In this document: in pieces, positions 1 through 10,161 of the stretch | Numbering within the stretch: position 1 is the stretch's first letter | Layout of the letters: each line of letters opens with the position of its first letter | Source: Bacteroidales bacterium | GTDB lineage: Bacteria > Bacteroidota > Bacteroidia > Bacteroidales > 4572-128 | Reading direction: 5' to 3' | Length of the DNA: 32,909 bases | NCBI GenBank assembly: GCA_029938235.1 | Contig: JAOZVH010000007.1 | Location: 1-32,909, forward strand | Translations under genes and position numbers: made by a program | Notes under the pieces: generated by a model | What the model was told of the DNA's origin: nothing | Databases searched by the model: none | The model's input: the letters and a program-made list of their open reading frames with translations, nothing else

Positions 1-40
1 ATTAAAACGTTAATAATCAATACTTTATAGTGCGATACAA

Positions 41-133
41 CGAAATCATCGTGGACGATGAATCATTTTATTTTTTTTTTTGATAAAAAAAATATTACAT
101 TTCACAAAAAGGTTCGAAGAACCAAAATTTTTT
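41..133 (+). repeat. Right part of a MITE-like element (left part cut by window edge)
   Basis: cgaaatcatcgtggacgatgaatcat ... tttcacaaaaaggttcgaagaaccaaaatttttt matches both arms of the element at 12664-12912. Confidence 0.6.
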
Positions 134-374
134 TATAAATTCGTAAAATTTCGGCGTTTTTTGGAAAAAATTTTTTGAAAAAAAATTTTTTCAATCTTAC
201 AAACCCAAAAAATTGTCATTTTTTTGAAAAATTTTAGGTTTGTACAGGTTGAAAATTTTTTCAAAAAAGCGAAAAATTTTAATGATTTTTTATAATTAAA
301 AAAATTTGTTTTTTGGAAAAAAACAAAAATTTTAATTATTTTTTCAAAAATTGAAATTTATAAAATATTATTAT

Positions 375-2759
375 TTAAAATAAATTACAAGTACCACAAA
401 ATTCTTTTTTTACTTTTGGATTTTCAAAAATTCTTATTGAAAAAAGTCCTTTTTTTAACAAATTACAATACCTTTCTTTATTTAAAACTTTTGCTATGTG
501 CATGGCTTTTGTGAAGTTATCTGTATATTGTCTTTCTGTATCTTGACTACAAAGCGAAAGATATGTAAAAATAAAATTCTCTGAAATTTCTTCTTTTTCT
601 AAAAATGGCTCTAAAAGTTGTGCAGAAAAAACATAATCTTTTTTATCTATAAATTTATAAGCAAGAAATAATCTTTCTTTCCAAGTCATATTTTTCATCT
701 CTAAAATTAATTTTTTACTTTTTTCTGAACTTGACATTTTTAATTTTTTAGAAGAATTTTCATCGTTAAAAATTTTTAATTGAAATTCTAAATTCAAATT
801 ATTAATTAGTTCTTTATCTAAATCTGTTTCATATAAAATATCCATAGCATCTTGTAACTCTTTGATTTTAAGATTTTCTTTTGGCATTTCTCGAAAAAAT
901 ATTTCGCTATACAAATAATTATACGCAATAAATTTATTTTCAAAATATTTTTCATATAGTTTTTTTATTTTCTTATAGCTTTTATCATCAACTTTACCGT
1001 CATTTAATTTGACCTTACAAGCCCAATTATTAATGTGATAATTACTGTATTTTTTTTGTTTTGGAACTTTTTGTTTTGTAATTGCTTCTTCTGTAAAATT
1101 TTCAGCAAGAACTTCTTTAAGAATATATTTTTGTATCATCAAAGTAGCGGCTTTATATTTTTTAGATTTTTTAAATCTATCCATTACAAATTTTTGTTTA
1201 CTCTCATTAGAAATGAGATCAAAAGTTGTATTCATATCTATTTTTACATAACGATATTTTTTTAAACTATCTTGTAAAATAGCAAAAAGTTCTTCGGAAA
1301 AATTTTCTTTTATGTATTTTTGTGCTGCTTTCAATTTCATAGAAGCAAGTGGTTCAAACATGGTTTCATAAGCATCTTCTTTAAAACGTTCCCATTGCGA
1401 ATGTATTTCTACACTTGAAATTATACTATCTTTTTGATTTGACTGAAATGCCGAAACAATAGATTGTGCTCGCTCATTTTGAAATTTTTCGTTATTTTTA
1501 ATTTCTTCGTCAAAAGCATAATAAGAATTTATATTTAAATTATCTATTGTAAAATCTGGTTCATCTAACTCTTCTATATATGGTTTTAAATCAGAATAAA
1601 AAAAAGATTTTTTAGATTTTTTTAGAGGAATAACAAAAGAAAATTTTTTAGATTCTGTTTTTAATTCAAAGTCTTGTGCTTCTTTTCTTGGGATGGTATC
1701 CATTAAAATTTGAAATTTTTTTTTAAAATCTAATAAACCATCATCACTGTTAATAAAATTATTTTGAGAAATTTTACAAACTTTCCCATCAACAATAATT
1801 AACAAATTAAATTCATAATCACCTGTAATTTTTATAGGAAAATCAGCAATTCTTACGTCTAATTTTTTTCTTTTATTAACTGCTTGATTATTTGCAATAA
1901 TTTCCTCACCATAAATTGGTGTTAATAAATAACCCTTATTAACAAGATTGAAGTCAATAATATTTTCTGTATTTTGACAAGAATATTGCTCTTTCTGAAT
2001 AATATCTACAGCAATTGCATTTTCGTTGCGAATAATTTTTTTAAAAACTTTTAAATCATTATGCTTAAAAAATATTTCACTTCCTCTTATTTCTAAGTTT
2101 GAATTCCATTCTGATATTTCTGGAAATTTCTCCAATTTTCGACAAACTTTTTCGTCAAAATTGTCCAGTCCAATTCCATTTTCAGAGGCTGGAACAGCCA
2201 TTTTTTCTATTAAAACAGCACCATTATTTATTAAACTATAATTTGCAAAAACACAAGAAACATAAACTTTTTTTCCATCTTCATCCAAAGTTGCACCTAT
2301 TCCAATAAAATTCCAGTAAGAATATTCAATAACTTGTTTATATTTTTTTTTAGAAGTCAATTTTTCTGTAATTTCATTAGCAACATCTCTATATTTTAAT
2401 TTTGTTTTTCCTTTGTAAATAGCAGTGGAAAAAACAATTTCCTTTGAATTTATTGACCCACCGTTAAACATAGTTCGTTCTCCGGTAGTTTTATTTTTAA
2501 AACCTCCTTCTACACTAACTATTTGTTTATCTGCCATAAATTCTGAATGCTCCTGAGCAGATTTAATCAAAATATTATTAACAGAAAGTTTGCCCAAGTT
2601 TTGTTCTTGACGAAATTTGTTAATATTTTCAACTATAGAATTCCTTAGGATTTTTTCTTTAAAAATCGCTGGATTTATCTCTTGATTACTATTATTTTGT
2701 GCTTTAATAAAATTGAAATTCATCAAAAAAACAAAAATAAATATACAAAATCTTTTCAT
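375..2759 (-). CDS. Secreted CAP/SCP-like domain protein with a long uncharacterised C-terminal region
   Basis: ORF 375..2810. An internal Met at codon 18 (2759) gives a signal peptide (MKRFCIFIFVFLMNFNFIKAQ) and is the likelier start. The CAP-like segment is NINKFRQEQNLGKLSVNNILIKSAQEHSEFMAD. Confidence 0.7.
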   Translation of the reverse strand: MKRFCIFIFVFLMNFNFIKAQNNSNQEINPAIFKEKILRNSIVENINKFRQEQNLGKLSVNNILIKSAQEHSEFMADKQIVSVEGGFKNKTTGERTMFNGGSINSKEIVFSTAIYKGKTKLKYRDVANEITEKLTSKKKYKQVIEYSYWNFIGIGATLDEDGKKVYVSCVFANYSLINNGAVLIEKMAVPASENGIGLDNFDEKVCRKLEKFPEISEWNSNLEIRGSEIFFKHNDLKVFKKIIRNENAIAVDIIQKEQYSCQNTENIIDFNLVNKGYLLTPIYGEEIIANNQAVNKRKKLDVRIADFPIKITGDYEFNLLIIVDGKVCKISQNNFINSDDGLLDFKKKFQILMDTIPRKEAQDFELKTESKKFSFVIPLKKSKKSFFYSDLKPYIEELDEPDFTIDNLNINSYYAFDEEIKNNEKFQNERAQSIVSAFQSNQKDSIISSVEIHSQWERFKEDAYETMFEPLASMKLKAAQKYIKENFSEELFAILQDSLKKYRYVKIDMNTTFDLISNESKQKFVMDRFKKSKKYKAATLMIQKYILKEVLAENFTEEAITKQKVPKQKKYSNYHINNWACKVKLNDGKVDDKSYKKIKKLYEKYFENKFIAYNYLYSEIFFREMPKENLKIKELQDAMDILYETDLDKELINNLNLEFQLKIFNDENSSKKLKMSSSEKSKKLILEMKNMTWKERLFLAYKFIDKKDYVFSAQLLEPFLEKEEISENFIFTYLSLCSQDTERQYTDNFTKAMHIAKVLNKERYCNLLKKGLFSIRIFENPKVKKEFCGTCNLF

Positions 2760-3087
2760 AAATATATTATTTTTTTTTAATTTAAAAATGAAAAATAAAA
2801 CATATTTCATTCCAAATATAAAATTAAAATTAAAATTAAATTTTTGAAAAATAAAAAAAAAAACAATTTATTTTAAATATATTTTTTTTAAAAAAAATAT
2901 AGGTTTTTTAAATTTAATTTTATACTTTGTAAAAAAGCAAATATATATAATATTTTTTAAATGAAAATTAATAAGAAATTAAGAATTTACAAAAACATAT
3001 CCAAATTTGCAAACGAAAAAAATATATGTGAAAAATATAAGAGTTAATAAAATATGAAACTAATGTATATTGTTGCAAAATTATGTT

Positions 3088-3158
3088 AAAAAACATTAAA
3101 ATTTTGGCGTTTTTTGAAAAAATTTTTTTCAAAAAATGCCAAAATTTTAATGTTTTTT
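3088..3158 (-). terminator. Terminator-like hairpin downstream of metG
   Basis: 35-nt arms (3088-3122 and 3124-3158) with a single mismatch, starting 6 nt past the metG stop; carries the family-1 core (ttttggcg). Confidence 0.7.
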
Positions 3159-3163
3159 TAAAT

Positions 3164-5197
3164 TTATTTTATTTCACTTCCATTTTTTGTATTATTTGTA
3201 GGAGCAATAAAATTTAGAATATTATCAATGTTCTCAGCCATTAAAATCATTCCTTGTGATTCTATGCCTTTAATTTTTCTCGGTAACAAATTTACTAAAA
3301 TTGCAACTTGTTTACCAATAATTTTCTCAGCTTTATGAAATTCTGCTATTCCAGAAACAACGGTTCTTTTATCTATTCCTGTATCTATTTTTAATTTTAA
3401 CAATTTTTTTGTTCTTGGAATTTTTTCTGCTTCAATAATAGTTCCGACACGAATATCCATTTTTTGAAATTCTTCAAAAGAAACATTTTCTTTGAAAGGC
3501 TTAATTTTTTTTTCTTTCAGAAGATTATCTTTTTTGATTTTCATCAATTTTGCAACTTCTCTTTCTACAATTTTATCGTCTATTTTAGAAAATAAAAGTT
3601 TTGGTTTATTTATTTGGTGATTTGCTTTTAAAATATCTTTTTCACCTATTTTTTCCCAACTTATTTTTTCAATATTTAGAAAATTACGAATTTTTTTTGC
3701 TGTAAAAGGCAAAAACGGTTCTACTAAAATTGATAAATTTGTTGTAATTTGCAAAGAAATATTTAAAATAGTTTTTACTCTATTTTCATTTGTTTTTATC
3801 AATTTCCAGGGTTCTGTATCAGCAAGATATTTATTTCCCAAACGAGCCAGATTCATAACTTCTTTCAAAGCATTACGAAAATGAAATTTTTCTAAATATT
3901 TTTCTACGTTATTTTTAAAATCAGAAATTTTAGAAATAACTTCTTTATCAAAATCTCTAAGCTCTTGAATTTCAGGAACTTTTCCATTAAAATATTTTTT
4001 TGTCAGAACTAATGCACGATTTATAAAATTCCCCATTATTGCAACTAATTCATTATTATTCCTACGTTGAAATTCTTTCCAAGTAAAATTATTATCTTTT
4101 GTTTCCGGAGCATTTATGGTCAAAACATAACGCAAAACGTCTTCTTGTCCTTCGAAATCTTTCAAATATTCGTGCAACCAAACTGCCCAGTTTTGTGAAG
4201 TGGAAATTTTATTGTTTTCAAGATTTAAAAAAGCATTTGCCGGAACATTATCAGGCAAAATAAAACTTCCCTCTGCTTTTAACATAATTGGAAAAATTAT
4301 GCAATGAAAAACTATATTATCTTTTCCAATAAAATGAACCAATTTTGTATCATCTTTTTTCCAGTATTTCTCCCAATCTTTCGTAAATTCTTTGGTGGCA
4401 GAAATATATCCTATTGGAGCATCAAACCAAACATATAAAACTTTTCCATCAGTATTTTCAATTGGAATAGGAACTCCCCAATTCAAATCTCTACTGACAG
4501 CACGAGGCTGTAAACCTAAATCTATCCAGGATTTGCATTGCCCATAAACATTCGGCTTCCAATTTTTATTATCTTCTAATATCCATTTTTTCAAAAAATT
4601 TTCATATTTGTCAAGCGGTAAAAACCAATGTTTTGTTTCTTTTAAAATGGGAACATTACCACTGATCGCCGATTTCGGCTTAATTAAATCTGTAGCATTT
4701 AATGAAGTTCCGCAATTTTCACACTGGTCGCCATAGGCTTTTTCATAAGAACAATGTGGACAAGTTCCTGTAATATAACGGTCTGCAAGAAATTGATTTT
4801 CTTTTTCGTCGAAAAATTGTTCTTGATATTTTTCTATAAATTCTTTTTTATCATATAATTTTTTAAAAAAATCAGAAGAGGTTTTATGATGAATTTTTGA
4901 ACTTGTGCGAGAATAAATGTCAAAATTTATCCCGAATTTTTCAAAAGAATTTTTTATCAAATTATGATATTTATCGACAATATTTTGCGGCGAAACTTTT
5001 TCTTGTTTAGCTTTTAAAGTAATTGGAACTCCATGCTCGTCAGAACCACAAACAAAAATTACGTCTCTTTTTTTCAAACGCAAATAACGACTGTAAATGT
5101 CCGAAGGAATATAAACTCCCGCAAGGTGTCCGATGTGAATTCCACCATTTGCATAAGGCAAAGCCGCTGTTATTAAATAACGATTAAATTTTTTCAT
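3164..5197 (-). CDS. metG: Methionine--tRNA ligase with C-terminal tRNA-binding (OB-fold) domain
   Basis: [30 protein letters not shown] (HIGH motif), [18 protein letters not shown] zinc knuckle, [15 protein letters not shown] (KMSKS-like), C-terminal [18 protein letters not shown]. Confidence 0.97.
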   Translation of the reverse strand: MKKFNRYLITAALPYANGGIHIGHLAGVYIPSDIYSRYLRLKKRDVIFVCGSDEHGVPITLKAKQEKVSPQNIVDKYHNLIKNSFEKFGINFDIYSRTSSKIHHKTSSDFFKKLYDKKEFIEKYQEQFFDEKENQFLADRYITGTCPHCSYEKAYGDQCENCGTSLNATDLIKPKSAISGNVPILKETKHWFLPLDKYENFLKKWILEDNKNWKPNVYGQCKSWIDLGLQPRAVSRDLNWGVPIPIENTDGKVLYVWFDAPIGYISATKEFTKDWEKYWKKDDTKLVHFIGKDNIVFHCIIFPIMLKAEGSFILPDNVPANAFLNLENNKISTSQNWAVWLHEYLKDFEGQEDVLRYVLTINAPETKDNNFTWKEFQRRNNNELVAIMGNFINRALVLTKKYFNGKVPEIQELRDFDKEVISKISDFKNNVEKYLEKFHFRNALKEVMNLARLGNKYLADTEPWKLIKTNENRVKTILNISLQITTNLSILVEPFLPFTAKKIRNFLNIEKISWEKIGEKDILKANHQINKPKLLFSKIDDKIVEREVAKLMKIKKDNLLKEKKIKPFKENVSFEEFQKMDIRVGTIIEAEKIPRTKKLLKLKIDTGIDKRTVVSGIAEFHKAEKIIGKQVAILVNLLPRKIKGIESQGMILMAENIDNILNFIAPTNNTKNGSEIK

Positions 5198-5288
5198 AAT
5201 TTTTTTTATTAAAATTTTTACAAATTAAAAAAAAAAAATCAAAAAAATGCCCAAAATTTCAATGTTTTTTTATTTAAAATAAAATTGT

Positions 5289-6068
5289 TTATTTACAATA
5301 TAGCTTTTTAACGGCATGTAAATAAATATAAATTTTTTTTAGTTCTATAAAATCTAAGCAATCGAAACCTTTCGAGACAAAATATTTATAATTTCCATTT
5401 TCTAATTTATCTAAAATAACAAAATTCCAATATCTACCAATTATATAACCACCTTTTATTGTATTTTTATTATTTAATTTAATGGCGGCAAGCATTGCAG
5501 AAAGAACTTGATATTTAGGATGCCCTGTAAATTTAACTTCTCTTTTGTACTCCTGTAAAAAAAAATAAGGTGTTTTAGGTTCATCTCTACCACTCGCTAG
5601 AAAAAAATCAGGTTCACCACTGAGAGTCCAATCATTCAATCTACAACTTATTTTATATTCATACCAATCTTTCACTAATTTATTTCTAAATTCTATTTTG
5701 TTTAGAATTTGTCCTATAAATTTTACTGTTAAAGTTTGTTCATTATAAGATGATAAATAAATAATGTTATCTTTTATTAATTTTTTTAAAAAGTCATTTT
5801 CTTCTTTTTTTATTTCATATTTATACGAAAACCATGCTTTAAATTTATTTTCGTCAACATCCTGTTCTATATTTACAATTTTAGATAATTTCTCTAAAGT
5901 TGACGAACGAAAATTTAAATTTTTTTCTTGCTCTTCTGCTAATTTAAACTCACTTGACAACCAAGATTCAAACACTGTTTTACTTATCAAATCACTATCT
6001 ATTCTACTCATTAATCTTTTTAATGAGGCTTCATTTAAAATTATAGGTTTTTTAATATTTTTTTTCAT
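5289..6068 (-). CDS. Hypothetical protein with PD-(D/E)XK nuclease-like motif
   Basis: GEPDFFLASGRDEPKTPYFFLQEYKRE gives D-X(n)-E-X-K spacing; intact 259-aa ORF. Confidence 0.5.
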   Translation of the reverse strand: MKKNIKKPIILNEASLKRLMSRIDSDLISKTVFESWLSSEFKLAEEQEKNLNFRSSTLEKLSKIVNIEQDVDENKFKAWFSYKYEIKKEENDFLKKLIKDNIIYLSSYNEQTLTVKFIGQILNKIEFRNKLVKDWYEYKISCRLNDWTLSGEPDFFLASGRDEPKTPYFFLQEYKREVKFTGHPKYQVLSAMLAAIKLNNKNTIKGGYIIGRYWNFVILDKLENGNYKYFVSKGFDCLDFIELKKIYIYLHAVKKLYCK

Positions 6069-6160
6069 AATATTTTTTTATCTTATAAAAATTTGAATAA
6101 AAAAATTTTTTTCAAAATTGCTTGTTTTTTTTAATTTTATTCAAATTTTTAAATGCTTTT

Positions 6161-8296
6161 TTAAAAAATTTTTTTTCCTTTTGATTCGCCATTTTCAGAA
6201 AAGAAATTCCAGTCTCCATTTTTAAATCCGTCTTTATAATTTCCTTTTTCTTTCAAAGTTCCATTTTTATAAAAAATTTGTGACTCACCATCTAACTTAT
6301 TATCTTTATAAAACAAAACAGATTTACGAGCTTTATTTTCAAAAAAGTCTTTATAAATTCCTTCAATTTTATCATCTTTGAAATTAACTTCTGCTTTTTT
6401 AGTATTATTTTTATTATCAAAATAAAAAATAGATTTTCCATATAATTTACCATCTTTATAAGATAAATCACTTTTGAAATTTCCATTTAAATAATATACT
6501 TTCCAAATTCCGTCTAATAATTTATTCTTTAATTTCCCTTCATACTGTAAAGTTGTATCGTGATTGAAAGTAATAATAGTTCCTTTTTCATTTAATAAAC
6601 TATCATTAATTTTAATTTTAAAATCTAAATTTTCATATTCATTAACAAAAGAATATTCCTTATTTCTATTATTTTTTATCATTAAAGGATTTTCATCATA
6701 TTTAACAACCATTTTTGTTTTTACAATTTCTTCGTCAGAAACAAATTGTAAGCCAATTCGAGAAAAGCTAAAAATTAATTTTTTATTTTTTTCTATACTA
6801 TCTTTTTTGTAATTCGGCGAATAAGTGATTAAGTCTTCGTATATTTCTGATGTTTTTATAAAAATATTTACATTAGATTTTACAAAAAAATTATCTTTAA
6901 AAGATAAAAAATCTTTATCATTTTCCATAGTATTTTTATTTAAAAAATCATCAATATTTCTTTTCAAAGCTTCTTCAGAATTGCTAAAAATGACAAAATT
7001 TTCTATAATTGTAAAATAAGGCTTTTCCAAATCTTTAAATAAATCGCCCAAAAACATAGAAAAAAAGTTTCTTATATTTAATAAATCTATAGTATAATTT
7101 TTGTACTCATATTTTGAGAAAGCAAATGGATTTTTATTATAAATTTTAGTAGAAACTTCCTCCAAATTTCTTTTTGCAATTTTTATATTTTTACTCGGAA
7201 TTACCACAAAAATATCATCATTATCACTATTATTTGGATTAACTTTTGAAATTGAAATTTCATTTTCAAACCAAGAAAAAAAATCTTTTTTCAGATCAAT
7301 GTCAAACAAAAGTTCTGTTTTTCTCATTTGTGATTTATCATTTTTATTTTTTCCGTAAAAATCCATAAAATTGTCAAAACAATAGCTAATATGTATTGCT
7401 GTTTCTTTCGGAAGCACTTTAAAAGATGTAGATTTTCCTTTTTTAATAAGATTTATATCTCTAAAAATAGAAGGCAAAGTATCTAAATTTGTGTATCCAG
7501 ACAAAGAAATTTGTTTGTTTTCTAGGTCCATATTATTTACAGAATAATTCAAAGATCTACTTAAAATTTCATTTATTTCGCTTTTTTCTGAGGAATAAAT
7601 TTTAAAAAATTTTTCTAATTGAGCAAAATTAAAATAAAAATTAAATAATTTTCTATCGCTAATTTCATTAGAAATTTTTAAAAAATTTTGGTTTATTTCC
7701 CACTCTTGAATATTTTGTGTTGCAATTGCATCTTCTATTAAAATTTGAGAAAAACTTCCAAGTAATAAATTTTCTACTAATGTTAAAAAAATTGTGCTTG
7801 AGCTTTTTTCATCAAAAAATTCTAAAATTTCTTTTCCTTTATAATTTCGTCTTTTTACTTTATATTCCAAAACTTCAAGTATTTCGGTCAAAAAACTCAT
7901 CTTAGATGCTTTTTGTAAATCAATAACAAAAATATAATCGTAATCTCGAGAAGATATTAAATGCGAAGAAATTAATAATTTCCTATCTTTTAAAATCTTA
8001 TCCATACCGAGATTGTCTTTTAAAATTATGTCAAAACTAGATAAACTTTCATCTATATCACCAAAAAAATTACTTTTTTTTAGGTTTTTCCATATGGTAT
8101 TATGTTTGATTTTCTTCCAAGCATTTTGCAAATTATTTGTTTCTAAAATAAAAATAGCATCACTTGGAACAACACTAATAGCTTTTCTTTGGGGGACAGA
8201 AGAATAATATAGATAAGTAAAAAAACTTGTAATTATCAAACTTATTCCAAATGAAATAAAGAAAAAATATTTTAAAAAAGATTTAAATTTTTTCAT
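6161..8296 (-). CDS. Membrane-anchored protein: DUF3352-like N-terminal region plus C-terminal MORN/YwqK-type repeats
   Basis: N-terminal TM segment, then VVPSDAIFILETNNLQNAWKKI. C-terminal repeats: LDGIWKVYYLNGNFKSDLSYKDGKLYGKSIFYF, DKIEGIYKDFF, NKLDGESQIFYKNGTLKEKGNYKDGFKNGDWNFFSENG. Confidence 0.6.
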   Translation of the reverse strand: MKKFKSFLKYFFFISFGISLIITSFFTYLYYSSVPQRKAISVVPSDAIFILETNNLQNAWKKIKHNTIWKNLKKSNFFGDIDESLSSFDIILKDNLGMDKILKDRKLLISSHLISSRDYDYIFVIDLQKASKMSFLTEILEVLEYKVKRRNYKGKEILEFFDEKSSSTIFLTLVENLLLGSFSQILIEDAIATQNIQEWEINQNFLKISNEISDRKLFNFYFNFAQLEKFFKIYSSEKSEINEILSRSLNYSVNNMDLENKQISLSGYTNLDTLPSIFRDINLIKKGKSTSFKVLPKETAIHISYCFDNFMDFYGKNKNDKSQMRKTELLFDIDLKKDFFSWFENEISISKVNPNNSDNDDIFVVIPSKNIKIAKRNLEEVSTKIYNKNPFAFSKYEYKNYTIDLLNIRNFFSMFLGDLFKDLEKPYFTIIENFVIFSNSEEALKRNIDDFLNKNTMENDKDFLSFKDNFFVKSNVNIFIKTSEIYEDLITYSPNYKKDSIEKNKKLIFSFSRIGLQFVSDEEIVKTKMVVKYDENPLMIKNNRNKEYSFVNEYENLDFKIKINDSLLNEKGTIITFNHDTTLQYEGKLKNKLLDGIWKVYYLNGNFKSDLSYKDGKLYGKSIFYFDNKNNTKKAEVNFKDDKIEGIYKDFFENKARKSVLFYKDNKLDGESQIFYKNGTLKEKGNYKDGFKNGDWNFFSENGESKGKKIF

Positions 8297-8323
8297 AAAA
8301 AATTAATTTTTTTTGTTTTTTTG

Positions 8324-8331
8324 CAAATTTA
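8324..8331 (-). promoter_or_regulatory. TAnnTTTG-like -7 box (TAAATTTG) before the 6161..8296 gene
   Basis: caaattta on the plus strand, 27 nt upstream of the start codon. Confidence 0.35.
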
Positions 8332-8403
8332 CAATTATGTTTTTATATAAAAAAATATTTAAAAAAATGTTAAATTAAAAAAAATCAAAATTTTAATATT
8401 TTT

Positions 8404-8535
8404 AATTAAAAAAAAATTTTTTTTCAAAAAAACGATATTTTTTAATTAAAAAAAAATTTTTTCCAAAAAAACGACATTTTTTTAATGATTTTTAATTAAA
8501 AAAAAATTTTTTCCAAAAAAACGGCATTTTTTATT
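8404..8535 (-). repeat. Family-1 AT-rich intergenic repeat, reverse-orientation units (3)
   Basis: Units beginning aattaaaaaaaaatttttt at 8404, 8444 and 8494, each carrying (c)caaaaaaacg[at/ac/gc]. Confidence 0.75.
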
Positions 8536-8560
8536 AATTTAATAAATTCTATTTTTTTAT

Positions 8561-8965
8561 AAAATTTCGGCAGTTTTGTGAGAAATTTTTTTTAATAAAT
8601 TATTAAAATTTTAGCGTTTTTTAGAAAAAATTTTTTTTAATAAAATATTAAAATTTTAGCGTTTTTTGGAAGAATTTTTTTTTTAATAAATTATTAAAAT
8701 TTTGCCGTTTTTTGGAAAAAGTTTTTTTTTAATAAATTATTAAAATTTTGCCGTTTTTTGGAAAAAATTTTTTAATAAAATATTAAAATTTCGACGGTTT
8801 TTGAAGAAATTTTTTTTTAATAAATTATTAAAATTTTAGCGTTTTTTGGAAAAAAATTTTTTTTAATAAATTATTAAAATTTTGCCGTTTTTTGGAAAAA
8901 GTTTTTTTAATAAAATATTAAAATTTTGGCAGTTTTTATTAAAAAAATTTTTTTTATTTTGAAAT
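8561..8965 (+). repeat. Family-1 tandem array, forward orientation, 9 units
   Basis: aaaattt(t/c)NNcg.. units start at 8561, 8605, 8650, 8696, 8742, 8785, 8830, 8876 and 8920 (43-46 bp spacing). Confidence 0.85.
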
Positions 8966-9044
8966 TAAAAAACATTTAAATTTTGGACGAATTTTGATTT
9001 TTTTTTCAAATTTAAAATCATAAAAAATTGAATTTTTTCAAAAT

Positions 9045-10154
9045 TTATTTTTTAAATTTTTCTTTTATCCATTTTGGTAATAAAAAAGCTCCGATTAATA
9101 AATAAGGGTAATAAGTTAATAATCTCCAAACTAAAGCCATGACAACAATAAAACCAATTGGAATAAATTCTGCCATATATTCAGAAAAAACTGCTTCTAC
9201 AAATCCGCTTCCACCCGGTGTTGGCATAACTAACATCATTATCCACATTACCAATTGACGAGCAAAAATTAAAATGTGTTCAGAAAATTTTAAAATATCA
9301 AAATGTAAATTTTCGTTATTTATTCCAAAAATTAAAGCTAATAATAAAAAATTTACAACCCAATATCTTGCAGACCATGATAAAAATGTTGCAAAAAATG
9401 CTTTTATCCAGAAAGAAAATTTTTTTGATTTTAATTCATTCGAAGCAAAAATTAAATCAGAACTAATATTATTTACACTTTGTCGCCATTTTCTTAGAAA
9501 AGAAAATCTGAAAATTTGTAATAAAAACCATTTTAATGCTCTGGGATTAAAAAATAATCCATAAGAAATAATTAAAGTGAAAATGGTTTTTATTGAATAA
9601 CCAATAACAGCAAAATAAAAATATTTGTTTTCAAAACCATTTTCTAAAAATTTTTCGTCTCCTATGCTAAAAAGTTCGGTCTGACCAACAATAAATAATA
9701 AAATTGGAAACATTAATATAAAATATAATTCATCTAAAAAAGATGTTGCCATAACTATGGCAGAACTTTTACCCGCTTTTAAACCTTCTTTCGTTAAAAA
9801 TAAAATAGCAACACCAGTTCCACCCACTGCAGATGGAGTTACAGCAGAAGCAAATTCCCAAAGTAAAATAATTCTTGTACTTTGTCGCCAAGAAAATTCA
9901 TCACCAGATAAAATTTTTATCCTAAAAATATAACCAGCATCACGAATAAACATCATAATTAATGCGAGAAAAATAAAAAATAAAGAATAAAAATGTAATT
10001 TAAAACTTCCTATATTTTCCAAAAACTTTGGGTTTTCAGAAAATTCATTATAAAGCATATAAAATACAACAAGAAAACCTATAATAATAGGAAAAATAAT
10101 TTTACTCGTTTTTACGCTTTTTAAAATTTCATTATCTTGATTTTTGTTTTTCAT
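9045..10154 (-). CDS. Flippase-like / LPG synthase TM-domain (UPF0104 family) integral membrane protein
   Basis: Multi-TM protein with WEFASAVTPSAVGGTGVAILFLTKEGLKAGKSSAIVMATSFLDELYF and MPTPGGSGFVEAVF. Confidence 0.8.
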   Translation of the reverse strand: MKNKNQDNEILKSVKTSKIIFPIIIGFLVVFYMLYNEFSENPKFLENIGSFKLHFYSLFFIFLALIMMFIRDAGYIFRIKILSGDEFSWRQSTRIILLWEFASAVTPSAVGGTGVAILFLTKEGLKAGKSSAIVMATSFLDELYFILMFPILLFIVGQTELFSIGDEKFLENGFENKYFYFAVIGYSIKTIFTLIISYGLFFNPRALKWFLLQIFRFSFLRKWRQSVNNISSDLIFASNELKSKKFSFWIKAFFATFLSWSARYWVVNFLLLALIFGINNENLHFDILKFSEHILIFARQLVMWIMMLVMPTPGGSGFVEAVFSEYMAEFIPIGFIVVMALVWRLLTYYPYLLIGAFLLPKWIKEKFKK

Positions 10155-10161
10155 AATTCTT

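Noticed and set aside
100-125. tRNA T-arm-like string ggttcgaagaacca
   Set aside because: No anticodon or acceptor stem. The same position in sister copies reads ggttctatagcca and tgttcgataacca, so it is part of the MITE-like end.
6161-6500. Antitoxin of a toxin-antitoxin pair (YwqK-type annotation)
   Set aside because: The MORN-like repeats are fused to a large membrane-anchored protein and no toxin-like neighbour is present.
9274-9564. Plus-strand ORFs antisense to clear genes (also 1035..1265, 2026..2241, 5764..6096, 6564..6812, 11418..11693, 22371..22601, 24599..24853, 29359..29598)
   Set aside because: They lie antisense to well-supported coding sequences, with Phe/Lys/Ile-rich composition as expected from AT-rich complement reading.
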